Below, one piece after another: positions 26,151 to 35,738 of a DNA stretch of 44,695 bases. Location: the NCBI GenBank assembly GCA_047629355.1, contig JBLHWU010000013.1:1-44695 (forward strand). Reading direction: 5' to 3'. Every line of letters starts with the position of its first letter. Within the stretch, counting starts at the first letter, position 1. This stretch comes from CAYUNA01 sp047629355 (GTDB taxonomy: Bacteria > Bacteroidota > Bacteroidia > Chitinophagales > Saprospiraceae). Position numbers and translations under genes: made by a program. Below the pieces are notes generated by a model. The model had not been told where the DNA came from. It worked only from the letters and a program-made list of their open reading frames with translations, and made no database searches.

Positions 26151-28424
26151 ATGGGTAAAAAAATTGGAACTTCTGTTACATTCAACATGCCTGACGGGCA
26201 GGAAGTAATGATTGAAACAGGAAAGTTAGCAGCTCAGGCAGATGGTTCTGTCGTCGTTAAGATTGGCGACACAATGCTGTTTTGCTCGGTTGTATCTTCT
26301 TTAGATACACGTCCAGGACAAAGCTTTTTTCCACTATCTGTGGATTATCAGGAAAAATTTGCGGCAGCTGGTCGTATTCCTGGTAACTTCTTTAGAAGAG
26401 AAGCACGTTTGTCAGATTATGAAATCTTGACTTGTCGTTTGGTTGACCGTGCGATTCGTCCGTTGTTTCCAGATGGTTACATGAAGGACACGCAAGTTAT
26501 TATCAACTTGATTTCAGGTGATAAAGAAACTTTGCCAGATGCGTATGCAGCATTTGCAGCATCGGCAGCGATTGCAGTTTCTGATATTCCATTTGCAAGT
26601 CCGATTTCGGAAGTGCGGGTAGCTCGAGTCAATGGCGAATTTATTGTCAACCCTGGCCGAACGGCTTTGGCGGATTCAGACCTCCAATTGATTGTAGCGG
26701 CAGATATGGAGAATATCATGATGGTCGAAGGAGAAGCGAAAGAATGTTCGGAAGCCGAATTGATTGAAGCAATCAAAGTGGCACACGAAGCTATTAAGGT
26801 TCAGTGTCAAGCACAGAAAGATTTAGCAGAGAAAGTAGGTGGAAAAGCATTAACGACTCGTGCAGTTGAGGAAATTCCTCAAAACGAGGAAGTGAAAGCT
26901 AAAGTAGCAGAATTGGCGACCGATAAGATTTTGAAAATGGCTCAAAGCGCTTTGAATAAAGAAGAGCGTAAGTCAGCATTCAAAGAAATCAAAACGGAAG
27001 TTAAGGCGTATTTCACAGAAAACCACGACGAAGAGTGGATGGGTGAAAACGGTAGCTTTATTAGCTATTACTTCAATAAATTGCAGAAACAAGTTATTCG
27101 TAAAATGGTTTTGGATACGCGTGTTCGATTGGACGGTCGTAAGCCAAACGAAGTACGGAATATCTGGACAGAGGTGAATTATTTGCCATCTGCTCACGGT
27201 TCTGCTATCTTTACCCGTGGAGAAACACAGGCGTTGATGTCTTTGACCTTAGGGACAAAAACAGATGCGGCGATGATGGATACTGCTTTATTGCAGCATT
27301 ACGAAAAATTCATTCTACACTATAATTTCCCTGCATACTCTGTAGGGGAAACGAAGCCAATGCGTGGTCCTGGACGACGGGAGGTTGGACATGCTAACTT
27401 GGCGCAACGTTCGTTGAAGCAAGTTTTGCCAGAAGATAACTCTTATGTTATCCGATTGGTAGCGGACATTATGGAATCAAATGGTTCGTCTTCCATGGCA
27501 ACCGTTTGTTCTGGTTCGATGGCATTGATGGATGCCGGTATCAAAATCAAAGCACCAGTAGCGGGTATCGCGATGGGTATGATTTCTGATGGCGACAAAG
27601 CAGCAATTTTGTCTGATATTTTGGGCGACGAGGATGCTTTGGGAGACATGGATTTCAAATTGACGGGTACAGAAGCAGGTATTACCGCTTGCCAGATGGA
27701 CATCAAAATTGAAGGATTGTCTTACGCATTGTTGGAAGAAGCATTGATGCAAGCAAGAGATGGTCGATTGCACATCTTGGGAGAAATGGCGAAAACCATT
27801 GATACCGCAGCAGCAGACTTGAAACCACACGCACCACGAATGGTGACGATTGTGATTGACAAAAGCTTCATTGGCGCGGTTATCGGACCCGGCGGTAAAG
27901 TTATTCAAGAAATGCAAGAAATTACAGGTACCAACATCAACATCGAAGAGGTGGATGGTAAAGGTATTGTGACGATTGCTAGTTCTAATAAAGAATCGAT
28001 TGATGCAGCTAGCAAGCGTATCAACGAGATTACCTTCAAACCAAGTGTTGGTGATGTCTTTGAAGGTCATGTTAAAACAGTAATGCCTTATGGTGTTTTT
28101 GTTGACTTCCAAGGTGGAAAATCTGGTTTGTTGCACGTTTCTGAAATCTCTCATTCCCGTATTGAAAACGTCGAAGATGTATTCAAAGAAGGAGACGAGG
28201 TGAAAGTAAAAGTAATTGAAATCGACGCACGTACGGGTAAAATGCGTTTGTCTCGCAAAGCTTTAATGGCGAAAGCCGATGGCACAATGCCAACGGATGA
28301 AGAGTCTATGGGCGGCGGCGGTGGTCGTGGTGATGATCGACGTGGCGGTGGTCGTGATGACCGACGTGGCGGTGGTCGTGATGACCGACGTGGCGGAGGC
28401 GGAGGCGGTGGCTTCCGACGATAG
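26151..28424 (+). CDS. pnp: Polynucleotide phosphorylase
   Basis: A 757-residue 3'-5' phosphorolytic exoribonuclease of RNA decay. Two RNase PH-like cores lie at about residues 10-145 and 325-545, with the catalytic acidic cluster in the second (LGDEDALGDMDFKLTG, 491-506). A KH domain spans about 560-625 (GPGGK 579-583) and an S1 domain about 633-703. The extra C-terminal tail (721-757) is Gly/Arg/Asp-rich with three GGGRDDRR-type units encoded by near-identical 24-bp tandem repeats; E. coli PNPase (711 residues) has no such tail. RGG-like tails usually add RNA affinity. A terminator lies 49 bases downstream. Confidence 0.97.
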   Translation: MGKKIGTSVTFNMPDGQEVMIETGKLAAQADGSVVVKIGDTMLFCSVVSSLDTRPGQSFFPLSVDYQEKFAAAGRIPGNFFRREARLSDYEILTCRLVDRAIRPLFPDGYMKDTQVIINLISGDKETLPDAYAAFAASAAIAVSDIPFASPISEVRVARVNGEFIVNPGRTALADSDLQLIVAADMENIMMVEGEAKECSEAELIEAIKVAHEAIKVQCQAQKDLAEKVGGKALTTRAVEEIPQNEEVKAKVAELATDKILKMAQSALNKEERKSAFKEIKTEVKAYFTENHDEEWMGENGSFISYYFNKLQKQVIRKMVLDTRVRLDGRKPNEVRNIWTEVNYLPSAHGSAIFTRGETQALMSLTLGTKTDAAMMDTALLQHYEKFILHYNFPAYSVGETKPMRGPGRREVGHANLAQRSLKQVLPEDNSYVIRLVADIMESNGSSSMATVCSGSMALMDAGIKIKAPVAGIAMGMISDGDKAAILSDILGDEDALGDMDFKLTGTEAGITACQMDIKIEGLSYALLEEALMQARDGRLHILGEMAKTIDTAAADLKPHAPRMVTIVIDKSFIGAVIGPGGKVIQEMQEITGTNINIEEVDGKGIVTIASSNKESIDAASKRINEITFKPSVGDVFEGHVKTVMPYGVFVDFQGGKSGLLHVSEISHSRIENVEDVFKEGDEVKVKVIEIDARTGKMRLSRKALMAKADGTMPTDEESMGGGGGRGDDRRGGGRDDRRGGGRDDRRGGGGGGGFRR

Positions 28425-28472
28425 ATATTGAGAATTTTTCTGACCTTTTGAGGTTGGGATAGGATATAAAAG

Positions 28473-28507
28473 AGCGTCTTTCACTTGGTGGGAGGCGCTT
28501 TTTTTTG
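28473..28507 (+). terminator. Rho-independent terminator of pnp
   Basis: AGCGTCTTTCAC pairs with GTGGGAGGCGCT (12 bp including G-U pairs) around a TTG loop, followed by eight T residues. It follows the pnp stop codon by 49 bases. Confidence 0.8.
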
Positions 28508-28990
28508 TTAGAATGAATTGTTTTAACAAAAAAAATCTATATTTGGCTTAGTTGATTTATAAAAAAATGTATTATTCTCGGCTGTCCCCTAAATTAATAA
28601 GTTCTGTTGATTCTGTTGATTCTGTTGATTCATTCATTTTTTGTGTTGTTAAAGACATTTTTTTTCAAAAAAATATTGGAAAACTGAATAACCCAAAGAT
28701 AGCAAAATTCCATCATCTATTAAGAATGAAAATATTAAAGAATTAAGACACACAATATGCTAAAGCAAAAGCAAATTGTCCGTTTTTTCGACAAAACAAC
28801 TTAGCCAATCTTCAGTATCTGTGTAACGCATTAAATCATGGTGATTTTAAAAATCACCATGATTTGAACAAACCCCTTCCCTTTCACTCTCTTACCCACA
28901 CTCCTCAATAAAAAAAAATTGCCATTCCCAAAATATTCCCTAATTTGGGTCATCTTTTGACTACAAATAAAGAACTTAAACCGTCCAAAT
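28508..28990. other. Gene-free gap between pnp and the CHU_C protein
   Basis: No gene is supported. A run of 9-bp units (TCTGTTGAT, about three copies) lies at 28605-28632. A perfect 16-bp palindrome at 28833-28865 (AAATCATGGTGATTTT with its complement around one A) lies 126 bases upstream of the next gene and could be an operator or hairpin. Confidence 0.5.
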
Positions 28991-31900
28991 TTGCAATACT
29001 TAAAAATCACACTCCTTTTCCTCATCGCGTTGTTCAGTGCGTTCACCCTTCGCGCCACCCACATTGTCGGCGGTGAAATGACCTACACTTGCCTTGGCAA
29101 CAACGATTATGAAATTACGTTGACCGTTTTTCGAGATTGCTATAATGGCGAACCACCGTTTGATGACCCTGCGGCTATTGGTATTTTTAATGCGAACAAT
29201 GTCTTGCTTAGTTTTGAACTAATCAATTTTGACCCAATGATAAACGATACGCTTGACCCCGTATTGTCGAACGATTGTTTTGTCGCACCGCCTGATGTGT
29301 GCGTGCATCGCACCATTTATCAAACAACGATTAATTTGCCGCCAATCGCGGGTGATTATCAATTGGCGTATCAAAGATGTTGTAGAAATGTGACGATTGT
29401 TAATTTGGTTGACCCCTTGGATGTGGGTGCGACTTTTGGCGTCACCATTTCGGAAGAAGCTTTGGACGAATGCGATTCCAGCCCCATTTTTAATTTTTAT
29501 CCGCCCATTTTTATCTGTGTCAATGAGCCGATTTTCTTTGACCAATCTGCGTCTGATTTGGATGGTGATTCGATAGTTTACCAACTTTGTGCGCCGCTCA
29601 GTGGAGTCACGCCCGACAATCCTCTACCCCAACCGCCGAACAATCCACCCTACCCTGAAGTTCCGTATTTGAGTCCGCCTTACGGTGTCGATAATATGCT
29701 GAATGGCTTGCCTGGAGGTGACCCGCTGATGATTAATCCTGTAACGGGAATTCTGACGGGAACGCCGAATACCATTGGGCAATTTGTGGTTGGTGTCTGC
29801 GCAAAAGCGTATCGAGATGGGGAATTAATTTCGACCATTCGTCGTGATTTCCAATACAATGTCGGTATCTGTGGCGTGGCGACTTCCGCGTTTTTTGCCC
29901 CCGAAATCCAATGCGACAACTTAACGGTTGAGTTTGAAAACGAGAGTATTTTAGCAGACGATTATTTTTGGATTTTTGGCGACCCCAACAATCCTGACGA
30001 TACTTCGAGCCTTGCCAATCCTCAATTTACCTACTCTGACACCGGCACTTTTACAATCACTTTGATTGCCGAACCCGGTACTTCTTGTGTTGATACGGCA
30101 ACTGCTCAAATCACACTCCTCCCCGACTCCATTATTCCAGAGATTGAATTTGAAATAACAGAATGTTCCGACAGCATGGTCATTGAAGTCGCGAATTTGA
30201 CCATTGATACCAGTTCTGAAATCATTGATTGGCAGTGGATATTGACTGGCGATTTAGGCTTAATTGATACCTCCAGTCTGCAAAATCCGAGTTTTATCGT
30301 CAATTATAGTACCATCGTCACCTTGTCCCTGATGGCGACGGCCGCGAATGGTTGTGTAAAAATTTATGAAGAAGATTTTACCGTGGAATTATTAGAAGAT
30401 GAATTGGTAGCTGACACTTTACAAGTCTGTGCGGGTCAAAATGTTGCGCTCAATCCGCCGCCGTTTGTACCGAATGCTAGCTATCTTTGGTCGCCTTCCG
30501 AGACCTTAAATGGAGCTGACTTTATTAATCCAATTGCGACGCCTTTGGAGACGACGACTTACACCGTGACGATTACGGAAGGCAATTGTGAAATTGAACG
30601 CAGCGTCACCGTCATTGTCCCAGAACCGGTACAAGCCATCTTGCCCGCTGATTTTGAAACTTGCGAACCCATTCTCGAATTGACGGTTCAAACCAATACC
30701 GGAATTGAATTTTTCTGGGCAACCGATGTGAATTTTGATGATGTTATTGCAGAAGATTCGACCGTTTTGGTTGAGCCATTTGGAACGACAACTTATTACG
30801 TTTTGATACGCGACGCCAATGGTTGTGCGGTCGTAGATTCTGTTACGATTAATGGATTGGGCATCAATACCCAATTGAGTACGCCACCTCTGATTTGTTT
30901 GGGGGAAACGCTCGAAATGTCTGTCCAAAATCTGGATACGGAAGACGGACTCACCTATTTTTGGTATCCTGAATTTTATGTTCAAAATGGGCAAAATACA
31001 AATGCGGTTACCGTCGAACCTGTCAATCCAGGCTTGCAATATATTTTTGTAGAAATGGAAAATCAAAATGGCTGTCTTCGCACTGATTCTGTCGAAATTG
31101 GCGTGATTGATACACTCGAACAAGCCAATTTTATTAGCTTTCAGCAATGCGGCGGTTTTACCATTCAGTTTACCAATATGAGTAGCAATGCGCCGTTTTA
31201 TAGCTGGGATTTTGGGGATTCGACCAATCCAAACTCTACTTCGATGGACGATAATCCGACTTATACTTATCCACAAGAAGGGACGTATTTTGTAACCTTG
31301 ATGTTACCGACGGATGTGGATTGTCCCGATACATTAATTCAAGCGATTCAAGTGATTGACCCTTTGATTGAAGTCGATTTTTCTTATGAAATAACGGAAT
31401 GTAGCGACTCAATTGTCATTGCGTTTACGGATGAATCGACCAATGGACAGAGTGATTTTTCAGATTGGAATTGGCAATTTTCGGATGGTCAAAGTTCTGA
31501 TTCACAAAATCCGACGCTGACTTTTTTAGAAAATCAGAACCTGGTAGCCCTTTTTCAAATAACGTCCTCCGACGGTTGTGTTGATACGATTTCTCAACTC
31601 ATTATCATTGAATTAATAACCATTAATTTGATGGACACCGTTTTTGTTTGCCCCGATGAAATGACGGGTTTGAATCCCAATCCTGATTTAAATTACAACT
31701 ATGAATGGTCGCCACCAACGGGTTTGAATAACGTCAATTCCCCCAATCCACTCGCCAATCCTTTGGAAACGACGACCTATTCGGTGACTATTTCTAATGA
31801 AGGAGACACCGCTTGTGAAATCGTTCGGGAAGTCACGGCGGTCGTTTTACCTGATGTAGATTTGCAAGTTTCCAATGATACGACAATTTGTGCGGATGAA

Positions 31901-32863
31901 ATTTTATTGACGGCAGTCAGTGCGGATGCGATTTCGATTCAATGGTCAGATACGTCTAATTTCACCACTATTTTAAGTGAAAATTTTGAACTCACGGCAA
32001 TGCCTACTGGCGAAACAGCTTATTTCATCGAAGTAGAAAATGAATTTGGTTGCAAAAATCAAGACACCATTTTAATTACAAATGGGCAATTGAATGTCTT
32101 CGCTGCTGATACTTTTCAGGTTTGCTTAGGCGATACTTTGCGGCTGTTTATTGAAAATCTAAATCCAAATGACGGAGCGACTTACCAATGGTCTCCGAGT
32201 GAAAATATTGTCGCAGATGGCAATACCGCTGCCCCACTCGTCGAACCAAATTCTGATGGTATTTTTACGGTGGACGTCACCAATATTTATGGCTGTACGA
32301 CTACGGAAACGGTAGAAGTTCCCACAAGTAGTACGATACCTCCTATTAATATTACGCCCGTTCTCGACACAATTTTTGTGGGCGATACGTTGCAATTGGA
32401 AGCTACTTTTGATGCGGGCTATACCTATTTTTGGTCGCCAACAAATACTTTAGGCTTTCCATTTTTTGATTATAACCCTGAAGCTTTTCCTACAGAAACA
32501 ACTGAATATGAACTATTTATACAAGATAACGATGGTTGTTCCAATATTGCTTTGGCGACCGTTGTGGTCTTAGATAGAAATTGTACCGACCCGTTTATTT
32601 TTATTCCAACGGGCTTCTCTCCGAATGGCAATGGCAAGAATGAATTCATTCAAGTTTTCGGGAATAATATCGATGAAATGGAACTGCACATTTACAATCG
32701 CTGGGGCGAACAAGTTTTTGAAAGCTTTGACCAAAGTGATAAATGGGATGGGACTTTTAAAGGCGAAGCATTGCCGCCAGATGTCTATGGGTTTTATTTG
32801 AGTGTGCGTTGTTTTGATGAAGAACGGTATGTGAAAAAGGGTAATATTACGTTGGTACGGTAA
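28991..32863 (+). CDS. Giant secreted PKD-domain protein with gliding-type C-terminal domain
   Basis: A 1290-residue T9SS cargo. It starts at a TTG codon; no in-frame ATG precedes it, and the TTG gives a good signal peptide (1-22, ending TLRA) before the THIVGGEMTYTC opening seen in many Bacteroidota surface proteins. A cadherin-like segment (about 170-295, SASDLDGDSIVYQL) is followed by PKD domains: DYFWIFGDP near 325, YSWDFGDS near 735 and WNWQFSDG near 825. Repeated ETTTYTVTI beta-sandwich units lie between them. The C-terminal CHU_C domain (about 1197-1290; PTGFSPNGNGKNE, IYNRWGEQVFE) is a type B T9SS signal. Unlike the protein at 8231 it has no SprB repeats and no adjacent PorP/SprF gene. 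Confidence 0.87.
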   Translation: MQYLKITLLFLIALFSAFTLRATHIVGGEMTYTCLGNNDYEITLTVFRDCYNGEPPFDDPAAIGIFNANNVLLSFELINFDPMINDTLDPVLSNDCFVAPPDVCVHRTIYQTTINLPPIAGDYQLAYQRCCRNVTIVNLVDPLDVGATFGVTISEEALDECDSSPIFNFYPPIFICVNEPIFFDQSASDLDGDSIVYQLCAPLSGVTPDNPLPQPPNNPPYPEVPYLSPPYGVDNMLNGLPGGDPLMINPVTGILTGTPNTIGQFVVGVCAKAYRDGELISTIRRDFQYNVGICGVATSAFFAPEIQCDNLTVEFENESILADDYFWIFGDPNNPDDTSSLANPQFTYSDTGTFTITLIAEPGTSCVDTATAQITLLPDSIIPEIEFEITECSDSMVIEVANLTIDTSSEIIDWQWILTGDLGLIDTSSLQNPSFIVNYSTIVTLSLMATAANGCVKIYEEDFTVELLEDELVADTLQVCAGQNVALNPPPFVPNASYLWSPSETLNGADFINPIATPLETTTYTVTITEGNCEIERSVTVIVPEPVQAILPADFETCEPILELTVQTNTGIEFFWATDVNFDDVIAEDSTVLVEPFGTTTYYVLIRDANGCAVVDSVTINGLGINTQLSTPPLICLGETLEMSVQNLDTEDGLTYFWYPEFYVQNGQNTNAVTVEPVNPGLQYIFVEMENQNGCLRTDSVEIGVIDTLEQANFISFQQCGGFTIQFTNMSSNAPFYSWDFGDSTNPNSTSMDDNPTYTYPQEGTYFVTLMLPTDVDCPDTLIQAIQVIDPLIEVDFSYEITECSDSIVIAFTDESTNGQSDFSDWNWQFSDGQSSDSQNPTLTFLENQNLVALFQITSSDGCVDTISQLIIIELITINLMDTVFVCPDEMTGLNPNPDLNYNYEWSPPTGLNNVNSPNPLANPLETTTYSVTISNEGDTACEIVREVTAVVLPDVDLQVSNDTTICADEILLTAVSADAISIQWSDTSNFTTILSENFELTAMPTGETAYFIEVENEFGCKNQDTILITNGQLNVFAADTFQVCLGDTLRLFIENLNPNDGATYQWSPSENIVADGNTAAPLVEPNSDGIFTVDVTNIYGCTTTETVEVPTSSTIPPINITPVLDTIFVGDTLQLEATFDAGYTYFWSPTNTLGFPFFDYNPEAFPTETTEYELFIQDNDGCSNIALATVVVLDRNCTDPFIFIPTGFSPNGNGKNEFIQVFGNNIDEMELHIYNRWGEQVFESFDQSDKWDGTFKGEALPPDVYGFYLSVRCFDEERYVKKGNITLVR

Positions 32864-32940
32864 GTTCGTTTTAAGTCCCCTAATTTCATTAGAAGTTACT
32901 GCTATTCAATCACTCCGTGATTTCTTTTTTTGGTAGTGTA

Positions 32941-33126
32941 ACAAATGTGCACCACCATTTATTGAAAAAGTGATTTATTACCGTGTAAACGAAGGTTCTT
33001 TTAAGTTTGAGCAGCGAGAAAATCGTAAGATTTTCGAACTTCAAAAAACACCGTGCGCGTTGCCTACGGCACGCGGGAGGGATATTAAGGGACAAAAGCA
33101 CCTAAACTGTAAAGTGCACATTTGTG
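32941..33126. repeat. COMP repeat copy 6 (partial) inside an ACAAATGTGCAC inverted repeat
   Basis: Outer arms ACAAATGTGCAC (32941-32952) and GTGCACATTTGT (33115-33126) are exact complements. Inside are TTACCGTGTAA, GAAAATCGTAAGATTTTC and CGTGCGCGTTGCCTACGGCA hairpins that match copy 5 at 40848. The long third hairpin is missing. This fills most of the gap before the DUF4174 gene. Confidence 0.5.
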
Positions 33127-33178
33127 GCACTACCCTTTTTTCAATCAATGATGTTATGCATATTGGTATGTTTGATAT

Positions 33179-33583
33179 CTATCGTTCATTCTTTCTTCGC
33201 AATTCCAACCTACGCATGGGCATTTTATCAATCATCGAAAATAATTTTTCAGCAGATAAAACGGTTGATTGCAATAGTTTTTGTCCACCATCCAAACCAA
33301 TTAATTGCACCTCAAAAGCAGTCTTGGATTTTTTGTAATTGGTATAAAGCTGATTGCCTTTTTGCCAATTCTCTACCGCCTTTAATTCTTGTTGAAATTG
33401 CGCTGGTAGGATTTGATAAACCAGTATTTTTCGCTCGCCCAGTCCTTTTTCAACTGTTTGCAATTCAGCTAATTGCTTTTTAGAATCAATGTTATTCTTG
33501 TCGTCTGCAATGATTAATATCAGCCGATTTTCCCATTGGTGAATTGCCAAATATTGGGCGAAGGACGTGGTAATAGTAGCCAT
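33179..33583 (-). CDS. DUF4174 domain protein
   Basis: A 134-residue protein that reads as a complete DUF4174 domain: WENRLILIIADD strand, a central KILVYQILP strand, and the hallmark end FEVQLIGLDGGQKLLQSTV...LFSMIDKMPMRRLELR. The fold is thioredoxin-like without the CxxC active site, so a redox reaction is not expected and the function is unknown. Homologues usually carry a signal peptide; this one starts almost directly at the domain and would be cytoplasmic unless an upstream start was lost. Palindromic elements crowd its upstream side from 33669. Confidence 0.82.
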   Translation of the reverse strand: MATITTSFAQYLAIHQWENRLILIIADDKNNIDSKKQLAELQTVEKGLGERKILVYQILPAQFQQELKAVENWQKGNQLYTNYKKSKTAFEVQLIGLDGGQKLLQSTVLSAEKLFSMIDKMPMRRLELRRKNER

Positions 33584-33668
33584 AAAATTGCTGTAAAAAT
33601 GAAGTGTAAAGATTTCATATTTCTAAAACGAAGTACTTAAAAAGAAGTTTAGTGATAAAAAAAAAGTT

Positions 33669-33828
33669 AAGTAAGTGACCTTAAATAATCGACACTTTTG
33701 ACAGCCGATATTTTTTGTTTAAGAAAAAAAAAATCCTTTAATAATCCCTTTATTTAATGATTTTTTAAGTTTCTTAAACGGAAATATAACCAGGTCTAAA
33801 AGTGTCAATTATTTGGGGTCACCTACTT
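33669..33828. repeat. PAL-3 palindromic element (160 bp)
   Basis: Terminal repeats AAGTAAGTGACCTTAAATAA on the left and, complemented, AAGTAGGTGACCCCAAATAA on the right, continuing to about 38 bases; a long A/T stem (GTTTAAGAAA/TTTCTTAAAC) lies inside. Flanked by TA on both sides. A half copy abuts the yigZ-like gene at 2463. Confidence 0.75.
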
Positions 33829-33900
33829 ATTATGGTCATTTGAATGATTTGCTTGTTCATCATATTTATAATTACCTTATTTTTCGGGGAAAGATATGGA

Positions 33901-33992
33901 TAAGTAACGGTGAAAAAATAACTTCCCCAACTGGACAGAAGACAAATTATCCTCTGTCCAGTTGAGTAACTTATTCTTTCATCGTTACTAAG
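33901..33992. repeat. PAL-2 short copy
   Basis: A 92-bp version made of little more than the two arms: AAGTAACGGTGAAAAAATAA and its partner ending TTATTCTTTCATCGTTACT, plus an exact inner stem CAACTGGACAGA/TCTGTCCAGTTG. It directly abuts the PAL-1 copy, sharing the TAAG bases. Confidence 0.7.
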
Positions 33993-34151
33993 TAAAAACG
34001 ATTCAATAACTTGGGCCATTATGCTTGTCCTTTTCCCTTCTAAAAAACACAAAAAATAGTTCCGTAACGAAGGCTATGCAACGATTTTTTGAATTCTTTA
34101 GAAGAAAAAATTACGGCGCATTATGGTCCAACTTATTAAATCGTTTTTACT
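33989..34151. repeat. PAL-1 palindromic element, intact copy 2 (163 bp)
   Basis: Identical to the copy at 23096-23258. Here the flanks are TA on both sides, as expected for a TA target duplication. Its right end lies in the stop codon of the minus-strand membrane-protein gene, and the TAA there is made of the flanking TA plus the first A of the element. Confidence 0.85.
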
Positions 34152-34663
34152 TATAATAAGCTAGAAATAAACAACAAGACAACGACTATTACAATAAATA
34201 CTACTGCTAATCCAATGATTCCCAATACTAGTCCAGCTATAGCCATCCATTTCAAATCACTTACTTCAGGATTTTGCTTAAATTCATTTAAAGCGATGCT
34301 AGAAAAGACGATGGCAAGAATTGAAAACACTAAAAATAATATAGGTGCTATAGCAATAAGTACAAAACCTAATATTCCTAGTACAAATCCTGCAATAGCT
34401 AGATTTTTAGGTCTACTTCTTTCATTGGTTTTAGCTATTTTTTTCCTATTTTTCTTTTTTAGTTTCTTTTTCAGAAACTTTAAATTTCTACCAAATTTTG
34501 ACCCTAATTCCTGCTGATTATATTTAATTATATCCTCAGCATTTAAGTCAAAAATAGATTTTTTTATTACGATTGCTCGGGTAGGTGAAGCGGCAGCTTT
34601 AATTGTTTCTGGTAATAGAACAAAACTTAAAAGGAAAAATAAAAGTGTAGTTATTTTTTTCAT
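34151..34663 (-). CDS. Small membrane protein (DUF4190-like)
   Basis: A 170-residue protein. The signal-like helix 1-22 (KKITTLLFFLLSFVLLPETI) is followed by a short extracytoplasmic part, a strongly basic stretch (FLKKKLKKKNRKKIAK) and two to three hydrophobic segments with LAIAGFVLGILGFVLI and MAIAGLVLGIIGLAVVF, the duplicated glycine-rich helices of DUF4190/DUF4870-type proteins. I start at 34663 because the upstream ATG at 34711 adds 16 polar residues before the signal helix. Function is unknown. Its stop codon is formed at the junction with PAL-1 copy 2. Confidence 0.7.
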   Translation of the reverse strand: MKKITTLLFFLLSFVLLPETIKAAASPTRAIVIKKSIFDLNAEDIIKYNQQELGSKFGRNLKFLKKKLKKKNRKKIAKTNERSRPKNLAIAGFVLGILGFVLIAIAPILFLVFSILAIVFSSIALNEFKQNPEVSDLKWMAIAGLVLGIIGLAVVFIVIVVVLLFISSLL

Positions 34664-34780
34664 ACCTATCGATTTTATGTTAGACTTGTTACCCTTTAAA
34701 AATGTTTGCATGAAATTTAGATTTTTTTGCTAGTCTTCTTTAAAAAATCATTGCCCAGTCCCTCTCTTGAATTATTTTTT

Positions 34781-34962
34781 AAGTAACTACTCAGGTACTT
34801 TAATTTATTGATTATCAGTTATTTATAATTTTGTTTAAAAATGATATTTGTCTGATTTTTTTTTGACAAAAAATCATTTTTTTAACATTTCCGTAACTTT
34901 AAAGACATTATTTTAACTATTTTTAACTAAAGATAGACTAAAAACCACCTGAGTAGTTACTT
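34781..34962. repeat. PAL-4 palindromic element
   Basis: Terminal repeats AAGTAACTACTCAGGT and ACCTGAGTAGTTACTT are exact complements; the interior is A/T-rich with further pairing (TTTTTGACAAAAAATCATTT region). One end of the same type is found alone at 17346-17361, and 40583-40744 is a more distant relative. The remaining sequence to 35225 has no supported gene. Confidence 0.65.
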
Positions 34963-35225
34963 TTTTAAAGGAAAATAGCGGAAAAAATATTTTCAAAGGA
35001 GTAACAAGTATATTGTTAAATTTCCTACAAAATTACAATAAAAATGCAACTTATTTGTACAACTTTGTTTGGTGGAAGCAAACTCGCTATTTGGCTTTCG
35101 TCAAAAATGCTATTCTTTTAGTACAACCGGCAAAACGCCCAATTCTGTAAGGGATTGATAAAGTGATGTTATCCCAATAATTAGGGCCCTTGCCTAAGAC
35201 AATAATTCTTACTAATTTTGTCAAC

Positions 35226-35738
35226 ATGAAACGGATAAATTTCACATCAAAATTCAAGACAAAGATTGTTTTGGAAGCGATTAAATAGAGCAAGACGCTT
35301 GCAGAAATTGGGCAGCAACATACGGTTGCGCCAACTCAAATAAGCAAGTGGAAAAAAGAGTTTTTGTCAAGTGCAGAAAGCGTATTTGCCAGCATAAAAA
35401 AATCAGAAAAAACGGAAGCCGCAAGCGAGCGGGAGCGATTGCTACAGACGATTGGCGAACTGAAGGTTGAGAATGATTTTCTAAAAAAAGTTGCGCTAAA
35501 AAGCGTTGGCGAGCGTAGAAAATTAATTGACCCAAAATTCGACATTGAGCAAAAGTGCTCAATGTCGAATTTTGGGTTTGCATCGAAGTGGTTTGAACTA
35601 CGAAAACTGTGGAGAAAGTGCCTTGAATTTGGAATTGATGCGTCTGATGGACATGCGCTATCATTATCATCCTTACGAAGGCGCACCTCGAATGCACAAT
35701 TATTTGACATTGAACGAAGGTTATCAAGTGAGTGTTAA
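35226..35738 (+). pseudogene. IS3-family transposase orfA, interrupted by an amber codon
   Basis: Reads MKRINFTSKFKTKIVLEAIK, then TAG at 35286-35288, then SKTLAEIGQQHTVAPTQISK WKKEF, the helix-turn-helix of IS3 orfA (related copies have a Glu or Gln codon at the TAG). The leucine-zipper-like part (LLQTIGELKVENDFLKKVAL) follows. The frame then stays open to 35738 across orfB. OrfB lies in the +1 frame relative to orfA instead of the usual -1, so normal programmed frameshifting looks impossible without a further change. Confidence 0.75.

Noticed and set aside
27477..28154. 225-codon open frame opposite pnp
   Set aside because: Antisense shadow of the KH/S1 part of pnp; composition (Cys/His/Phe-rich) is that of a non-coding frame.
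28552..28746. 64-codon open frame with VDSVDSVDS
   Set aside because: It is produced by a short 9-bp tandem repeat and A/T-rich sequence.
30506..31276. 256-codon open frame opposite the CHU_C protein gene
   Set aside because: Antisense of a clear secreted protein, rich in Arg/Ile from reversed codons, with no domain.
33819..34052. 77-codon minus-strand open frame
   Set aside because: It runs from the PAL-1 arm through PAL-2 to PAL-3; its start sequence is simply the repeat end, as also found at 1770.
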